Shown: positions 55,804-64,000 of the stretch, in pieces
How positions within the stretch are numbered: the first letter of the stretch is position 1
How the letters are laid out: every line of letters begins with the position of its first letter
DNA from: Thermoactinomyces mirandus
GTDB taxonomy: Bacteria; Bacillota; Bacilli; Thermoactinomycetales; Thermoactinomycetaceae
Length of the DNA stretch: 64,000 bases
Direction of reading: 5' to 3'
Assembly (NCBI RefSeq): GCF_013868055.1
Contig: NZ_JACEOL010000018.1
Coordinates: 1-64,000, forward strand
Position numbers and translations under genes: made by a program
Notes under the pieces: generated by a model
The model's database searches: none
What the model was told of the DNA's origin: nothing
Seen by the model: the letters and a program-made list of their open reading frames with translations, nothing else

Positions 55804-56544
55804 TTAATGTTTGATCACGGTTTTATACTGATCCAGATTCAAATTGTCGATATCTACTTTCTGAATATCGTCAATGGAAATATTATAGCGATATAGTAAA
55901 TAATTATCCTCTTCTTCATTTTCAGAGTCTGTTTTTAATTGGTCATCATACACAAAAAAAACGATTAAAACATCATTGAAGTTCATTGCCTTGATTTCCT
56001 TTAAAAATTGTTTTATTTCTTCTTCATATTGTCCATTGTTCTGATAAATTTCCCCTACCCATTTGAACAAAAAGTCCTTATCCCCGCCATTTTTTAACAC
56101 TTCAAACACCGACGGGACTTCTCCGGTATATTTGCTTTTTTCTGCTCCGTTTGTATAAGATATCGTTTCGATTTCCCTGATATCCATCGTCCTTTCAGAT
56201 AACGACTTGATCTCCGGCTCCAATTCCTCATCCCATAGTGTGAGTACATAATCATCCTTGATTCCATCCGGCGGCAGCCAGTAAACCCTAATTTCTGTAT
56301 CCTTCCGGTCCTTCACTTTTCCCGTAATAAAACAACTCGTTCCAAACTTCCGCACACATTCCACTTTCGTTACTTCAAATTCCTTGTGATAGGTCTCTTT
56401 TATATGCTGGACTGCTTTTTCCCTGAGTTCTTCTTCTCCCACCTGTTTCACTTCCTTTGCTGTATTGGTCGATTCGGCCTGACAGCCTGCCAGGATCAGG
56501 GCAAGCATACTTGCCACAAGTATCCATATATTTCTGAACCTCAC
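55804..56544 (-). CDS. Paralogous lipoprotein B, candidate lipase-immunity protein
   Basis: The 246-residue lipoprotein with lipobox ILAGC is the most divergent of the four copies: it has extra Cys residues (VECVRKFGTSCFITG) and an acidic ENEEEDNYLLYRY stretch where A, C and D have NIEESNYTLYRY. It keeps the core YTGEVPSVFEVLKNGGD and DQYKTVIKH. GTG at 56544 follows GGAGTG by nine bases and fixes the correct start for copies A and C. It follows the remnant at 56561-56830. A hairpin with TTTTT follows at about 55755-55795. Confidence 0.66.
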   Translation of the reverse strand: MRFRNIWILVASMLALILAGCQAESTNTAKEVKQVGEEELREKAVQHIKETYHKEFEVTKVECVRKFGTSCFITGKVKDRKDTEIRVYWLPPDGIKDDYVLTLWDEELEPEIKSLSERTMDIREIETISYTNGAEKSKYTGEVPSVFEVLKNGGDKDFLFKWVGEIYQNNGQYEEEIKQFLKEIKAMNFNDVLIVFFVYDDQLKTDSENEEEDNYLLYRYNISIDDIQKVDIDNLNLDQYKTVIKH

Positions 56545-56560
56545 TATTTGTCACTCCTTT

Positions 56561-56830
56561 TTATCTTGGTACAATGTTTCCATCCTCGCCATACAAATCA
56601 GGGATCGGTGAATCCACATCCACATATTCCCCCTTTTCACGATCATATCCTGTGAAGTTGGCAATCCCGTGGCTTTCTTTGCCAAAACCCAGTTGGTTAT
56701 CCAATCCGGCATCTTTTTCTACACGGCCATCCGATCAATTTCATAGGTTATTCCCGCTCAGTATCCTAATGTGCCAACAATATTGTCATTTGATAGTTTC
56801 TAATTGGTCCATCATACCCACCTGGCTATT
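56561..56830 (-). pseudogene. Lipase-toxin C-terminal remnant (in front of lipoprotein B)
   Basis: The minus strand reads GGYDGPIRNYQ, a lost A, NDNIVGTLGY, TGA (56758-56760), AGITYEI, a second lost A, SDGRVEKDAGLDNQLGFG, NFTGYDREKGEYVDVDSPIPDLYG. It is the counterpart of the remnant at 52652-52905 and shares its stop codon, with two further frameshifts. Confidence 0.8.
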
Positions 56831-56983
56831 GCCTGCAACCGGGAGTCTAGAATAATATTCTTCACATACCCCACTATGGTACTTTTAATAGTTTTCCTAC
56901 AGTTTGACTTTGGACATAATCTTCTAAGTATAAAAAACGGCAGGTCAGGCCATCACCTCGCCTTCCTGCCAATCCTTATTCTG

Positions 56984-57730
56984 TTAGTGCTTGATCACGG
57001 TTTTATACTGGTCCAGATCAAGATTGTTGATGTCCACTTTCTGAATGTCATCAATATTTATGTTATAGCGATATAACGTATAATTGCTCTCTTCTATATT
57101 CTTGGGGGCAGATTTCAACTTATCATCGGCAACAAAAATTTCAATTAAAAATTTGTTAAAATTCATTGACTGGATCTCTTTTAATAATTCCCTCAACCCT
57201 GTTTCATACTGACCGCCATTTTCATAAATTCGTATGGTTGACTCTAATGTATAATCACTGTCCCCCCCATTTTCCAACACTTTAAATACGGAAGGGACAT
57301 CTCCAGTATAATCACTCTTCTTTGTGCCGTTGCTATATGTAATACTCTGAACACGTCTTACTTCAAAATGTTTATTTAAGATTGATGTTATCTCCGGTTT
57401 TAATTCTTCTGTCCATAAGGTTGAAACATAAGTATCATCTATTGAGTCATTTTTTTTCCAAATAATACTTATAGATGTATCTTCTCCATCTTTTACAACT
57501 CCATCAATATAAATAGTTCCTGTTACTCTGCCTTTATCAACTTCTATTACCTCAAATTCTTTATTATATTTCTTTTGTATATACTGGATTGCTTGTTCTT
57601 TGAGTTGTTTTTCTTCCGCTTGATCCATTTGTCCCACTTCCTTTGAACTATTGGTAGAATCAGCCTGGCAACCAGCAAGTAACACGGTAAGCATACATGC
57701 TATAACTACCCAACCTTTTCTAAATCTCAC
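56984..57730 (-). CDS. Paralogous lipoprotein A, candidate immunity to the complete lipase
   Basis: The 248-residue lipoprotein with lipobox LLAGC directly follows the complete lipase. An ATG at 57748 overlaps the lipase stop as ATGA. The GTG at 57730 after GAGGAGTG is the more likely start by comparison with copy B. Blocks ADSTNSSKEVGQMDQAEEKQ, DYTGDVPSVFKVLENGGD and NNLDLDQYKTVIKH tie it to copies B-D. S. aureus TslA, a secreted lipase toxin, is neutralised by the lipoprotein TilA, so a surface lipoprotein guarding against a lipase has precedent. Sequence kinship with TilA is not claimed. Confidence 0.7.
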   Translation of the reverse strand: MRFRKGWVVIACMLTVLLAGCQADSTNSSKEVGQMDQAEEKQLKEQAIQYIQKKYNKEFEVIEVDKGRVTGTIYIDGVVKDGEDTSISIIWKKNDSIDDTYVSTLWTEELKPEITSILNKHFEVRRVQSITYSNGTKKSDYTGDVPSVFKVLENGGDSDYTLESTIRIYENGGQYETGLRELLKEIQSMNFNKFLIEIFVADDKLKSAPKNIEESNYTLYRYNINIDDIQKVDINNLDLDQYKTVIKH

Positions 57731-57744
57731 TATATTTTCACTCC

Positions 57745-59145
57745 TCATCTCGGCCTAATATTTCCATTTTCATCATAAACATCCGGAATAGGTGTATCTA
57801 CCTTGTTTCCATCATCATCAATCCCTGTAAAATTAGTAATAGAATGACTTGAAGGACTTAGTCCCAATTGATTATCTAATCCGTCTTCATCTTCCGCCCT
57901 ATGTACACTACCATCCGATTCAATCTCATAGGTTACTCCCGGCCGGTATCCTAAAGAGCCAATAGTATCGTCATTATACCGATAGTTTCGAATCAATCCG
58001 TCATACGTACCCGCTTTTTCATTAGCAGCTTCTGCCCGGACTTGGGGATCTAACTGATTTAACTTATAGATAAGTTCTGTTGCAACTTCTGCGCCAAGAG
58101 GTCCGTGCAGTCCTCCTAACAAAGTACTGGCATTAACATTTCGAAACAGATTTTTCCCAGGTGCGTTGAAGGTCACCGCCGGAATCTTATATCTCGCAGC
58201 GGAATCCAAGGCCAAATAACCCCCCAGTGAATGACCGGTTAATACAATGTTATAACCTTGATATTCCGGATTATTAATAACACTTTCCACCAATTCCCGT
58301 GCTTTAACAGCTTGTGGATTGATAATATCATTTCCCAATGCAATCGGTATATCTCCAATAACAATATCCTGATACCATTTATCAGGCTCTGTCCCTCGAA
58401 AAGCTATAATCATCTCAGAACTTTCTTTATTTATAAAAACATAAGCTTCTAATCCATTGGCTGAATCACACTTTAAACTAGTCTCCCAACCATCCCCAAG
58501 AGTTTCCTTTAATTTTAGAATATCAATCTTCTCTTCATAGACTAAATCTGATATTTCAGCTAACTGTCTATCTGAAACCTTAATATCATTTAACATTATT
58601 TGTGGATGGCTCTGACCGACATTGCTACTACCGGGAATGGAACTACCAGTGCTTGCAGTCAAATGCCTTTTATCGCTAAAACTGTTACGTCCCAACAAAT
58701 TCCTAATCCACTGCCTTGCACCACTGTACGCTGATTGAACCCCTTTTTTGATCTGTTGGCCATATCTGCGAAAGATCGCGGTAATGGCAGCAGCGCCAAA
58801 AGCGATACCGCCTGCGACCTTGCCTGTTTCTGAGGTCAGCCAGCCCCAGGCTCCTTTTGCTTTGGATACGGTCCAATTTTTTGCCGTCTTTAATCCTGTC
58901 TTTGTCTTTTCCCATGTACCGGAAAAAAAGTCTCCCACTTTATCGAAGAAACCTTTTTCCTGTCTGGTCTCTGTAATTGGTGACTCTTTAGCGGGGGCAG
59001 GGGTTTGTTCCACCTTGTTAAAGTCATCATTTACATCGGGAATTTCAAAACTTCCTCCCCCAGTAGCGCCGACAGGATGAATGCCAATAAAACTTACAAC
59101 TAAAATGAAAAAGAGAATGACACTTACCTGATGCAAGATTTTCAT
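57745..59145 (-). CDS. Sec-secreted lipase, TGGGSFE-module polymorphic toxin candidate
   Basis: The 466-residue protein has a Sec signal (HQVSVILFFILVVSFIGIHPVG) cleaved before ATGGGSFEIPDVNDDFNKV. A linker and amphipathic Trp-rich stretch (GFFDKVGDFFSGTWEKTK, GAWGWLTSETGK) lead to a hydrophobic segment VAGGIAFGAAAITAIF. The C-terminal ~310 residues are an alpha/beta-hydrolase of the lipase class 3/Mbeg1 kind: MIIAFRGTEPDKWYQDIVIGD, nucleophile elbow LTGHSLGGYLALDSAARY, and TFNAPGKNLF. The leader and module match the unrelated toxin candidate at 32196. GGTGA lies five bases before ATG. Downstream lipoprotein A is its likely immunity. A simple secreted phospholipase is the alternative. Confidence 0.72.
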   Translation of the reverse strand: MKILHQVSVILFFILVVSFIGIHPVGATGGGSFEIPDVNDDFNKVEQTPAPAKESPITETRQEKGFFDKVGDFFSGTWEKTKTGLKTAKNWTVSKAKGAWGWLTSETGKVAGGIAFGAAAITAIFRRYGQQIKKGVQSAYSGARQWIRNLLGRNSFSDKRHLTASTGSSIPGSSNVGQSHPQIMLNDIKVSDRQLAEISDLVYEEKIDILKLKETLGDGWETSLKCDSANGLEAYVFINKESSEMIIAFRGTEPDKWYQDIVIGDIPIALGNDIINPQAVKARELVESVINNPEYQGYNIVLTGHSLGGYLALDSAARYKIPAVTFNAPGKNLFRNVNASTLLGGLHGPLGAEVATELIYKLNQLDPQVRAEAANEKAGTYDGLIRNYRYNDDTIGSLGYRPGVTYEIESDGSVHRAEDEDGLDNQLGLSPSSHSITNFTGIDDDGNKVDTPIPDVYDENGNIRPR

Positions 59146-59351
59146 TTTGTCACCGTTTCACCCCTTTTTTTATATGAGCTACAAAATAAATGATCCCCCG
59201 GTTCTGAAAATTATTAACAGATAATGCCCATTTTTTATTTTATTCTTAATGATTCGTATCCAGATTGAATAACTCCTTTAATATATAAAATATCGAATTT
59301 TGCAATCAATCCTAGTTTCTCTCCTATATTCTGAAATGGAAATAGCTGCAA

Positions 59352-59382
59352 AAATATCCCCGCCCTGTAGTTTCAGACGGGG
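59352..59382 (-). terminator. Terminator of topB
   Basis: Minus-strand CCCCGTC-tgaaactaca-GGGCGGGG followed by ATATTTTTG. Confidence 0.65.
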
Positions 59383-59389
59383 ATCAGGT

Positions 59390-61564
59390 TTATTTGTTTT
59401 GCGGGAACAGTTTGGCCAGTGCTTCTTTCAGGGCGGGGTTGCCCAGTTCCTGCTGCTGGTTCTGTTTGAGGTATTTGTTGATTTCTTTTCTGGATACTTT
59501 GCCTTTTTTCTCTTTTTCCATCCGTTCCTGGAAAGAAGCATATTTTTCACGGTAGCCACAGGCGCATACGAAGATGCGTCCTTCTCCTTCGCCGCGCAAT
59601 TCGAGTTTTTTCCGGCATTCCGGACAGCGGGCATTGGTGAGGCGGGCAATGTTTTTGCGGTAGCCGCAAGCCCGGTCCTGGCATACCAGCATGCGCCCTT
59701 TTTTCGTTTTGACTTCCAGCAGGCGTTTGCCGCAATCAGGGCATTTGCTTGCCGTCAGGTTATCATGGCGGAAAGTTTGCTCGCTGTCCTTGATTTCCTG
59801 AACTACCCGCCTGGTATAGTCTCTCATCTCGTGGAGAAAAGCGTCTTTTTTCAATTTCCCGTTCGCGATCGCCTGCAGCTTTTGCTCCCATTTGGCCGTC
59901 AGTGCCGGCGATTTCAACTCTTCCGGAACCAGGTCGAGCAACTGCCTGCCTTTGGAAGTAAGGTGAATATATTTTCCTTTCTTTTCAATCAGGAAGCTGT
60001 CAAACAGTTTTTCAATAATGTCGGCCCGGGTGGCCACGGTTCCAAGACCGCCGGTTTCCCCGATCGTTTTGATCAGGTCTTTTCGCTCATTGCCCATAAA
60101 TTTGACCGGATTTTCCATTGCCGCAACCAGCGTGCCTTCCGTAAACCGTTCTGGAGGCTGTGTTTCGCCTTGCGTCAGTTCAAGGGATCTGACAGTAAGC
60201 CGGTCTCCTTCTTTGACTCCGGAGAAGACCGGTTCATGTTCTTCCTCATCATCATGGCCCAGAACCTGTTTCCAGCCAAGAGAAAGAACCGTTTTTCCCC
60301 GGGCAACAAATGTTTCATCCCCGATCTCCGCCTGAAGTGTGGTTTGTTCGTATTCATAAGGCGGAAACAGGACGGCCAGAAACCTTCTTACAACCAGGTC
60401 GTAAATCTTTTTTTCTCTTGGACCCAGCCGCTCCGGATGAACCGGTTCTTCCGTAGGAATAATGGCATGGTGATCGGAAACTTTGCGGTCGTCAACAAAA
60501 CGCGGACTCGCTTTCACCTGTTTTTTGGCCTGTTGTGCCAGTTCCCGATAGGGTCCCACCCGGCAGGCTTCGATCCGGTCCTTTAATGTATCGACAATAT
60601 CGGATGACAGATATTTGGAATCGGTTCGCGGATAGGTGACCACTTTGTGGGTTTCATACAATTCCTGCAAGGTCGACAAGGTTTCCTTGGCAGAAAAGCC
60701 ATACCGCTGATTGGCCTCCCGTTGCAATTCCGTCAAGTCGAACAAGGTGGGAGCCCATTGTTTTTTCCTCTTTTTGATCACCCGGGTGACGGTTGCCGCC
60801 TGATTCCGGCATTGGCTGATCACCCGTTCGCAAGTTTCCTTGCGAAAACTTCGGTTCTCTTTGGTTTTTTGATCCTGCCAGGTGAATTTCAAACCATTTC
60901 CCATAAGCGCTTCGATGCCATAAAACGTTTTCGGCTGAAAATTCCTGATCTCTGCTTCCCGGCTGGAAATCATGGCCAGGGTTGGTGTTTGCACCCGCCC
61001 GCACGAAAGGGAGGCGTTGTGTTTGCATGTCAGTGCCCTGGTGGCATTGATGCCGACAATCCAGTCCGCCTCCGCCCTGGCAACCGCGGAACGGTACAGG
61101 TTTTCGTACAATTTGCCATCCTTTAACCGGGCAAATCCTTCTTTAATCGCTTTATCGGTAACCGAAGAGATCCACAAACGCTTGACCGGCTTTTTGACAT
61201 GGGCTTTTTCAATAATCCAGCGGGCAACCAGTTCACCCTCCCGCCCGGCGTCTGTGGCGATCACGATATTTTTGATATCAGGCCGTGCCATTAATTTCCT
61301 GACCACATGAAATTGTTTGCTCGTTTTGCGAATGACTACCTGTCTTAAAGTTTTTGGCAGGAGCGGGAGATCTTCCATCCGCCACACCTTGTACTGCTTG
61401 CCATATGCCTCCGGCTCGGCCAGGGTAACGAGATGGCCGAACGCCCAGGTAACGACATATTTGTTTCCTTCCATGTATCCATTTCCCTGCTTTCGGCAGC
61501 CGAGAACTTTGGCAATATCTCTGCCGACAGAAGGTTTTTCTGCCAATACCACTGATTTACTCAT
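59390..61564 (-). CDS. topB: DNA topoisomerase III
   Basis: This 724-residue type IA topoisomerase has the TOPRIM domain (VVLAEKPSVGRDIAKVLG and IVIATDAGREGELVARWI), the ribbon CGRVQTPTLAMI, and the nucleophile Tyr in VVTYPRTDSKYL. The C-terminus carries zinc-ribbon repeats (CPDCGKRL...CQDRACGY, CPECRKKL...CACGY). ATG at 61564 follows a weak GAAAGGATG-type site. It decatenates and relaxes negatively supercoiled DNA. Confidence 0.95.
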   Translation of the reverse strand: MSKSVVLAEKPSVGRDIAKVLGCRKQGNGYMEGNKYVVTWAFGHLVTLAEPEAYGKQYKVWRMEDLPLLPKTLRQVVIRKTSKQFHVVRKLMARPDIKNIVIATDAGREGELVARWIIEKAHVKKPVKRLWISSVTDKAIKEGFARLKDGKLYENLYRSAVARAEADWIVGINATRALTCKHNASLSCGRVQTPTLAMISSREAEIRNFQPKTFYGIEALMGNGLKFTWQDQKTKENRSFRKETCERVISQCRNQAATVTRVIKKRKKQWAPTLFDLTELQREANQRYGFSAKETLSTLQELYETHKVVTYPRTDSKYLSSDIVDTLKDRIEACRVGPYRELAQQAKKQVKASPRFVDDRKVSDHHAIIPTEEPVHPERLGPREKKIYDLVVRRFLAVLFPPYEYEQTTLQAEIGDETFVARGKTVLSLGWKQVLGHDDEEEHEPVFSGVKEGDRLTVRSLELTQGETQPPERFTEGTLVAAMENPVKFMGNERKDLIKTIGETGGLGTVATRADIIEKLFDSFLIEKKGKYIHLTSKGRQLLDLVPEELKSPALTAKWEQKLQAIANGKLKKDAFLHEMRDYTRRVVQEIKDSEQTFRHDNLTASKCPDCGKRLLEVKTKKGRMLVCQDRACGYRKNIARLTNARCPECRKKLELRGEGEGRIFVCACGYREKYASFQERMEKEKKGKVSRKEINKYLKQNQQQELGNPALKEALAKLFPQNK

Positions 61565-61674
61565 TCTGACATCCTTTCAATCAAACAAAAAGTTCTAACA
61601 ATCTCACTCTACCACTGATTTCGGCCAAGTGCCAGTTTCAAAAGGTCCGGAAGCAAGGACCGGCAGTTCGAAAC

Positions 61675-61705
61675 AAAAAGAAACCGGCCTGCCCACCGGT
61701 TTCCT
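61675..61705 (-). terminator. Terminator of the hyp genes
   Basis: Minus-strand GGAAACCGG-tgggcagg-CCGGTTTC followed by TTTTTG, just after the hypE stop. Confidence 0.85.
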
Positions 61706-61715
61706 TTATTCCAAT

Positions 61716-62723
61716 TCAACAGATCCTTGGCAGCATCATTCCGGAAAGCCTGTTTAATCTTCTTGTACTTCCCAGACCCGTTTTCAAGTGGAGATGGCCT
61801 TTTCCCTTTCCGGTGATATGGCCGATCACCCTCGCATCCCGTCCGAGTTCATGCTGCTTCAGCAGTTCCAATACTTTTGCTTCATTTTCCTTCTTCACAA
61901 TGATAATCACTTTTCCTTCATTGGCAAGATACAACGGATCATATCCAAGGATGTCACATGCTCCCTGAACCTGCTTTTGAATTGGAATCTGTTCTTCGAC
62001 GATTTCCATTGTTACCTGAAAATCTTCCGCTATTTCCACCAATGTGGTGGCAAGGCCGCCTCTTGTTGGATCTCTCATGATGCGAACGCCATCAACATTT
62101 TTCAGGATGCTGTCAATCAAACCGTTTAACGCGGCACAATCACTGTTTACATCGGACTTGATGCCAAGCTCCCCTCTTGCTCCCAGGATCGCCACACCAT
62201 GGTCACCGATGGTGCCGCTGATGATGATCGAATCCCCTGTTTCTATATGTTCGGGATTTACGGTTCTGTCCGGGTCAACAAACCCGACCCCGGTCGTATT
62301 GATATACAAGCCGTCAATGCTTCCCCGTTCTACAACCTTTGTGTCTCCGGCAATGACCCGGACATTCGCCTTTTCAGCCTCAGAAGCCATCGTACGGACG
62401 ATTTCTTTCAGATCGTTTATCTTAAAGCCTTCTTCTATAATGAAAGCAGCAGTCAGATACATCGGCACCGCACCGCTGACCGCCAGATCATTGACAGTTC
62501 CCGCAATGGCAATCTTCCCGATATTTCCGCCTGGAAAGAAAATCGGCTTTACCACAAAACTGTCCGTCGTCACCGCCAAACGGGCCGAGGGAGCATCAAT
62601 GATCGCCGAATCAAACCGGGCTTGATCATTATGTCCGAATGCCTGCACAAACACATCCTGAATCAGATTGTGCGCCAGTTCCCCTCCGTCCCCATGTGCC
62701 AGGCTGATTCTCTGATTCTTCAT
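61716..62723 (-). CDS. hypE: Hydrogenase maturation protein HypE
   Basis: This 335-residue PurM-like enzyme dehydrates its own C-terminal thiocarboxamide to the thiocyanate that donates CN to the Fe of [NiFe]-hydrogenase. N-terminal LAHGDGGELAHNLIQDVF, ATP-site GGNIGKIAIAGTVNDLAVSGA, RDPTRGGLATTLVEIA and the essential terminal Cys (LPRIC) are all present. The start lies one base after the hypD stop. It is the last gene of hypC-hypD-hypE. Confidence 0.96.
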   Translation of the reverse strand: MKNQRISLAHGDGGELAHNLIQDVFVQAFGHNDQARFDSAIIDAPSARLAVTTDSFVVKPIFFPGGNIGKIAIAGTVNDLAVSGAVPMYLTAAFIIEEGFKINDLKEIVRTMASEAEKANVRVIAGDTKVVERGSIDGLYINTTGVGFVDPDRTVNPEHIETGDSIIISGTIGDHGVAILGARGELGIKSDVNSDCAALNGLIDSILKNVDGVRIMRDPTRGGLATTLVEIAEDFQVTMEIVEEQIPIQKQVQGACDILGYDPLYLANEGKVIIIVKKENEAKVLELLKQHELGRDARVIGHITGKGKGHLHLKTGLGSTRRLNRLSGMMLPRIC

Positions 62724-62724
62724 G

Positions 62725-63837
62725 TCATGAATCCTCCCTCATATACAGATAATGGGCTGAACATGTTCCTTCACTGGATACCATACAAGGCCCAATCGGT
62801 TTTGACGGAGTACAGGCTTTTGCAAACAGGGGGCATTCCTCAGGGGTTACAAGACCGCGAATGATTTCACCGCAGCGGCATTTTGTTTTTCCTGGTTCCC
62901 CCACGGTAATATTGAAGCGTTTCCTGGCATTGAAACGGTCATACTCTTCCCGAATATCCATTCCGCTGTCGGGAATTACCCCGATTCCTCGCCACGGTTC
63001 ATCGACCGGTTTAAAAAACGTGTTGATCAATTTTTTTGTTTCTATATTGCCCTCGTCCGTGACAACTGCTGAATAGTTGTTTTCAATTTCAACCCGGCCT
63101 TCCAGGAGCTGGCGGATCAATTTGTAAATTGACCCCAACATTCCAACCGTTTCAAAACTGCTGATTACGCCCGGAACCTGGTATTCATCCACCAGGTACT
63201 GGTAATCGTTTTTCCCCAGAACAATGGAGACATGTCCCGGAAGGATGAATCCATCAATATTCAGTTCTTTTGTTTCAAGCAATGTTCTCAGGATCGGCTC
63301 CACCAGCTTGGTTGTCATCCACATGGAAAAATTGCGGACTCCCCGGTCCATCGCTTCTTTTATAGCAACTCCCAGCACTGGTATGGTCGTTTCAAACCCG
63401 ATACCCAGAAAAATAACTTCTTTATCCGGATTCTCCTCCGCAATTTTAACAGCATCGGGCGGTGAATAGACTACCCGGATATCTTTTCCTTCCAACTTTG
63501 CTTCCATCAGGGAGAATTCGGTACCCGGAACGCGAATCATGTCGCCAAACGTACAGATGATGCGATTTTCCCCTTCGGCGAGTTTGATCATGGCGTCAAT
63601 CGACTTTTGATCGGTCACACAGACGGGGCACCCCGGTCCGGAAATCAAATTCACATGATCTTTCAGCGCCCTTTTTACCCCTTTTTGGGCAAGAGCCATT
63701 GTGTGGGAGCCGCATACTTCCATAAATGCAGGCCTTCTACCGTTTAGCCGAATAAATTCTTCAGCAGCTTCCTGTACTTTATCCAGAAGCTTACGGCTGA
63801 GGGTTGAATCGGAAAATTTACTCAACAGCTCTTGCAT
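62725..63837 (-). CDS. hypD: Hydrogenase maturation protein HypD
   Basis: This 370-residue iron-sulfur scaffold assembles the Fe(CN)2CO group with HypC and HypE. Family motifs are MEVCGSHTMALAQ, GPGCPVCVTDQ (redox Cys pair), GFETTIPVL, FILPGHVSIVLG and the C-terminal 4Fe-4S ligands in CRCGEIIRG...CPLF..AC. The start ATG lies inside the 3' end of hypC (20 bp overlap) after GGAGG. Confidence 0.97.
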   Translation of the reverse strand: MQELLSKFSDSTLSRKLLDKVQEAAEEFIRLNGRRPAFMEVCGSHTMALAQKGVKRALKDHVNLISGPGCPVCVTDQKSIDAMIKLAEGENRIICTFGDMIRVPGTEFSLMEAKLEGKDIRVVYSPPDAVKIAEENPDKEVIFLGIGFETTIPVLGVAIKEAMDRGVRNFSMWMTTKLVEPILRTLLETKELNIDGFILPGHVSIVLGKNDYQYLVDEYQVPGVISSFETVGMLGSIYKLIRQLLEGRVEIENNYSAVVTDEGNIETKKLINTFFKPVDEPWRGIGVIPDSGMDIREEYDRFNARKRFNITVGEPGKTKCRCGEIIRGLVTPEECPLFAKACTPSKPIGPCMVSSEGTCSAHYLYMREDS

Positions 63838-64000
63838 CGGCGATTTTCCTCCATTCTTCTATACTGAGCATTGCATTTTCTTCATCAATAATCGACATTG
63901 CCTGTCCTGCGTGTACAATCACATACTCTCCCACTTTTACTTCAGGAACAAAAATGATGCCAACTGTCATTGTGGACCCCATTACGTCTACAACCGCTGT
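63818..64000 (-). CDS. hypC: Hydrogenase maturation chaperone HypC, C-terminal part (runs off right edge)
   Basis: The last 60 codons are present, reading AVVDVMGSTMTVGIIFVPEVKVGEYVIVHAGQAMSIIDEE in pieces typical of HypC (VPEVKVGEYVIVHAG is the hallmark). It ends at a TAA at 63818-63820 inside hypD. HypC carries the Fe precursor between HypD and the hydrogenase large subunit. The start codon with its essential Met-Cys lies beyond the window. Confidence 0.9.
   Translation of the reverse strand, partial: TAVVDVMGSTMTVGIIFVPEVKVGEYVIVHAGQAMSIIDEENAMLSIEEWRKIADARAVE

Noticed and set aside
57745..59145. Type VII (LXG/WXG) secretion of the lipase, as for S. aureus TslA
   Set aside because: The protein has a clear Sec signal peptide and no LXG or YxxxD/E-type helical hairpin; no EsxA or EssC-like gene is in the window.

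Overview
The window comes from an endospore-forming member of the Bacillales. The evidence is spoVAC-spoVAD-spoVAE, a Spo0M homologue, yunB, dnaI, strong GGAGG-type ribosome binding sites, and frequent GTG/TTG starts. Moderate-to-low G+C content, hypCDE and the mix of families would suit a Thermoactinomycetaceae or Alicyclobacillaceae relative, but that placement is a guess. No rRNA, tRNA or CRISPR array was seen.

Layout. 1-3.7 kb: tail of an IS1182-type transposase abutting spoVACDE, then dnaI. 3.8-6.0 kb: a two-gene operon of lasso-peptide-type enzymes (cyclase plus B2 protease-like protein) with no precursor, B1 or transporter beside it. 6.2-8.3 kb: a small unknown protein, then an HTH-TPR regulator of RNPP architecture whose stop codon overlaps the first of two tandem micro-ORFs encoding MTRLFGEPPAV and MTRLFGGEPPAV. 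Two 22-bp dyads six helical turns apart lie upstream of the regulator. 8.5-30 kb is mostly ordinary chromosome: lipoprotein, oxidoreductase, ABC exporter, csoR, hom, spo0M, CNNM transporter, a kinase with an Arg/Ser/Tyr repeat tail, kbl-tdh, AGCS symporter, uppP, cls, yunB, CDF and ZIP transporters, methyltransferase, NodB-type deacetylase, VanY-type peptidase.

30.6-59.1 kb is accessory. It holds a frameshifted C5-epimerase gene, a secreted putative toxin plus lipoprotein (32.2-34.4 kb), DedA, a tyrosine recombinase lacking a catalytic Arg, a YitT/YczE-type protein, an enolase-superfamily enzyme, and a type I restriction-modification island. The island has five minus-strand genes: degenerate MTase-TRD fusion, hsdM, hsdS, hsdR, and a UvrD-like helicase with a RelE-like N-terminus. 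It is followed by a DUF4352 protein, DoxX and a broken MFS gene. At 51.9-59.1 kb lies a recombined array: one full secreted lipase, one orphan lipase domain, three lipase remnants, a truncated GH25 gene and four paralogous lipoproteins. The full lipase and the 32.2-kb protein share the same secretion leader and TGGGSFE(V/I)P module but unrelated C-termini, and each overlaps or abuts a lipoprotein gene. This is the architecture of polymorphic toxins with lipoprotein immunity, here apparently Sec-exported.

59.4-64 kb returns to housekeeping genes: topB and the hydrogenase maturation genes hypC (partial), hypD and hypE.

The two most promising undescribed systems are (1) the RNPP-like regulator with tandem leaderless micropeptides at 6.65-8.30 kb and (2) the TGGGSFE-module toxin/lipoprotein family at 32.2-34.4 and 51.9-59.1 kb.
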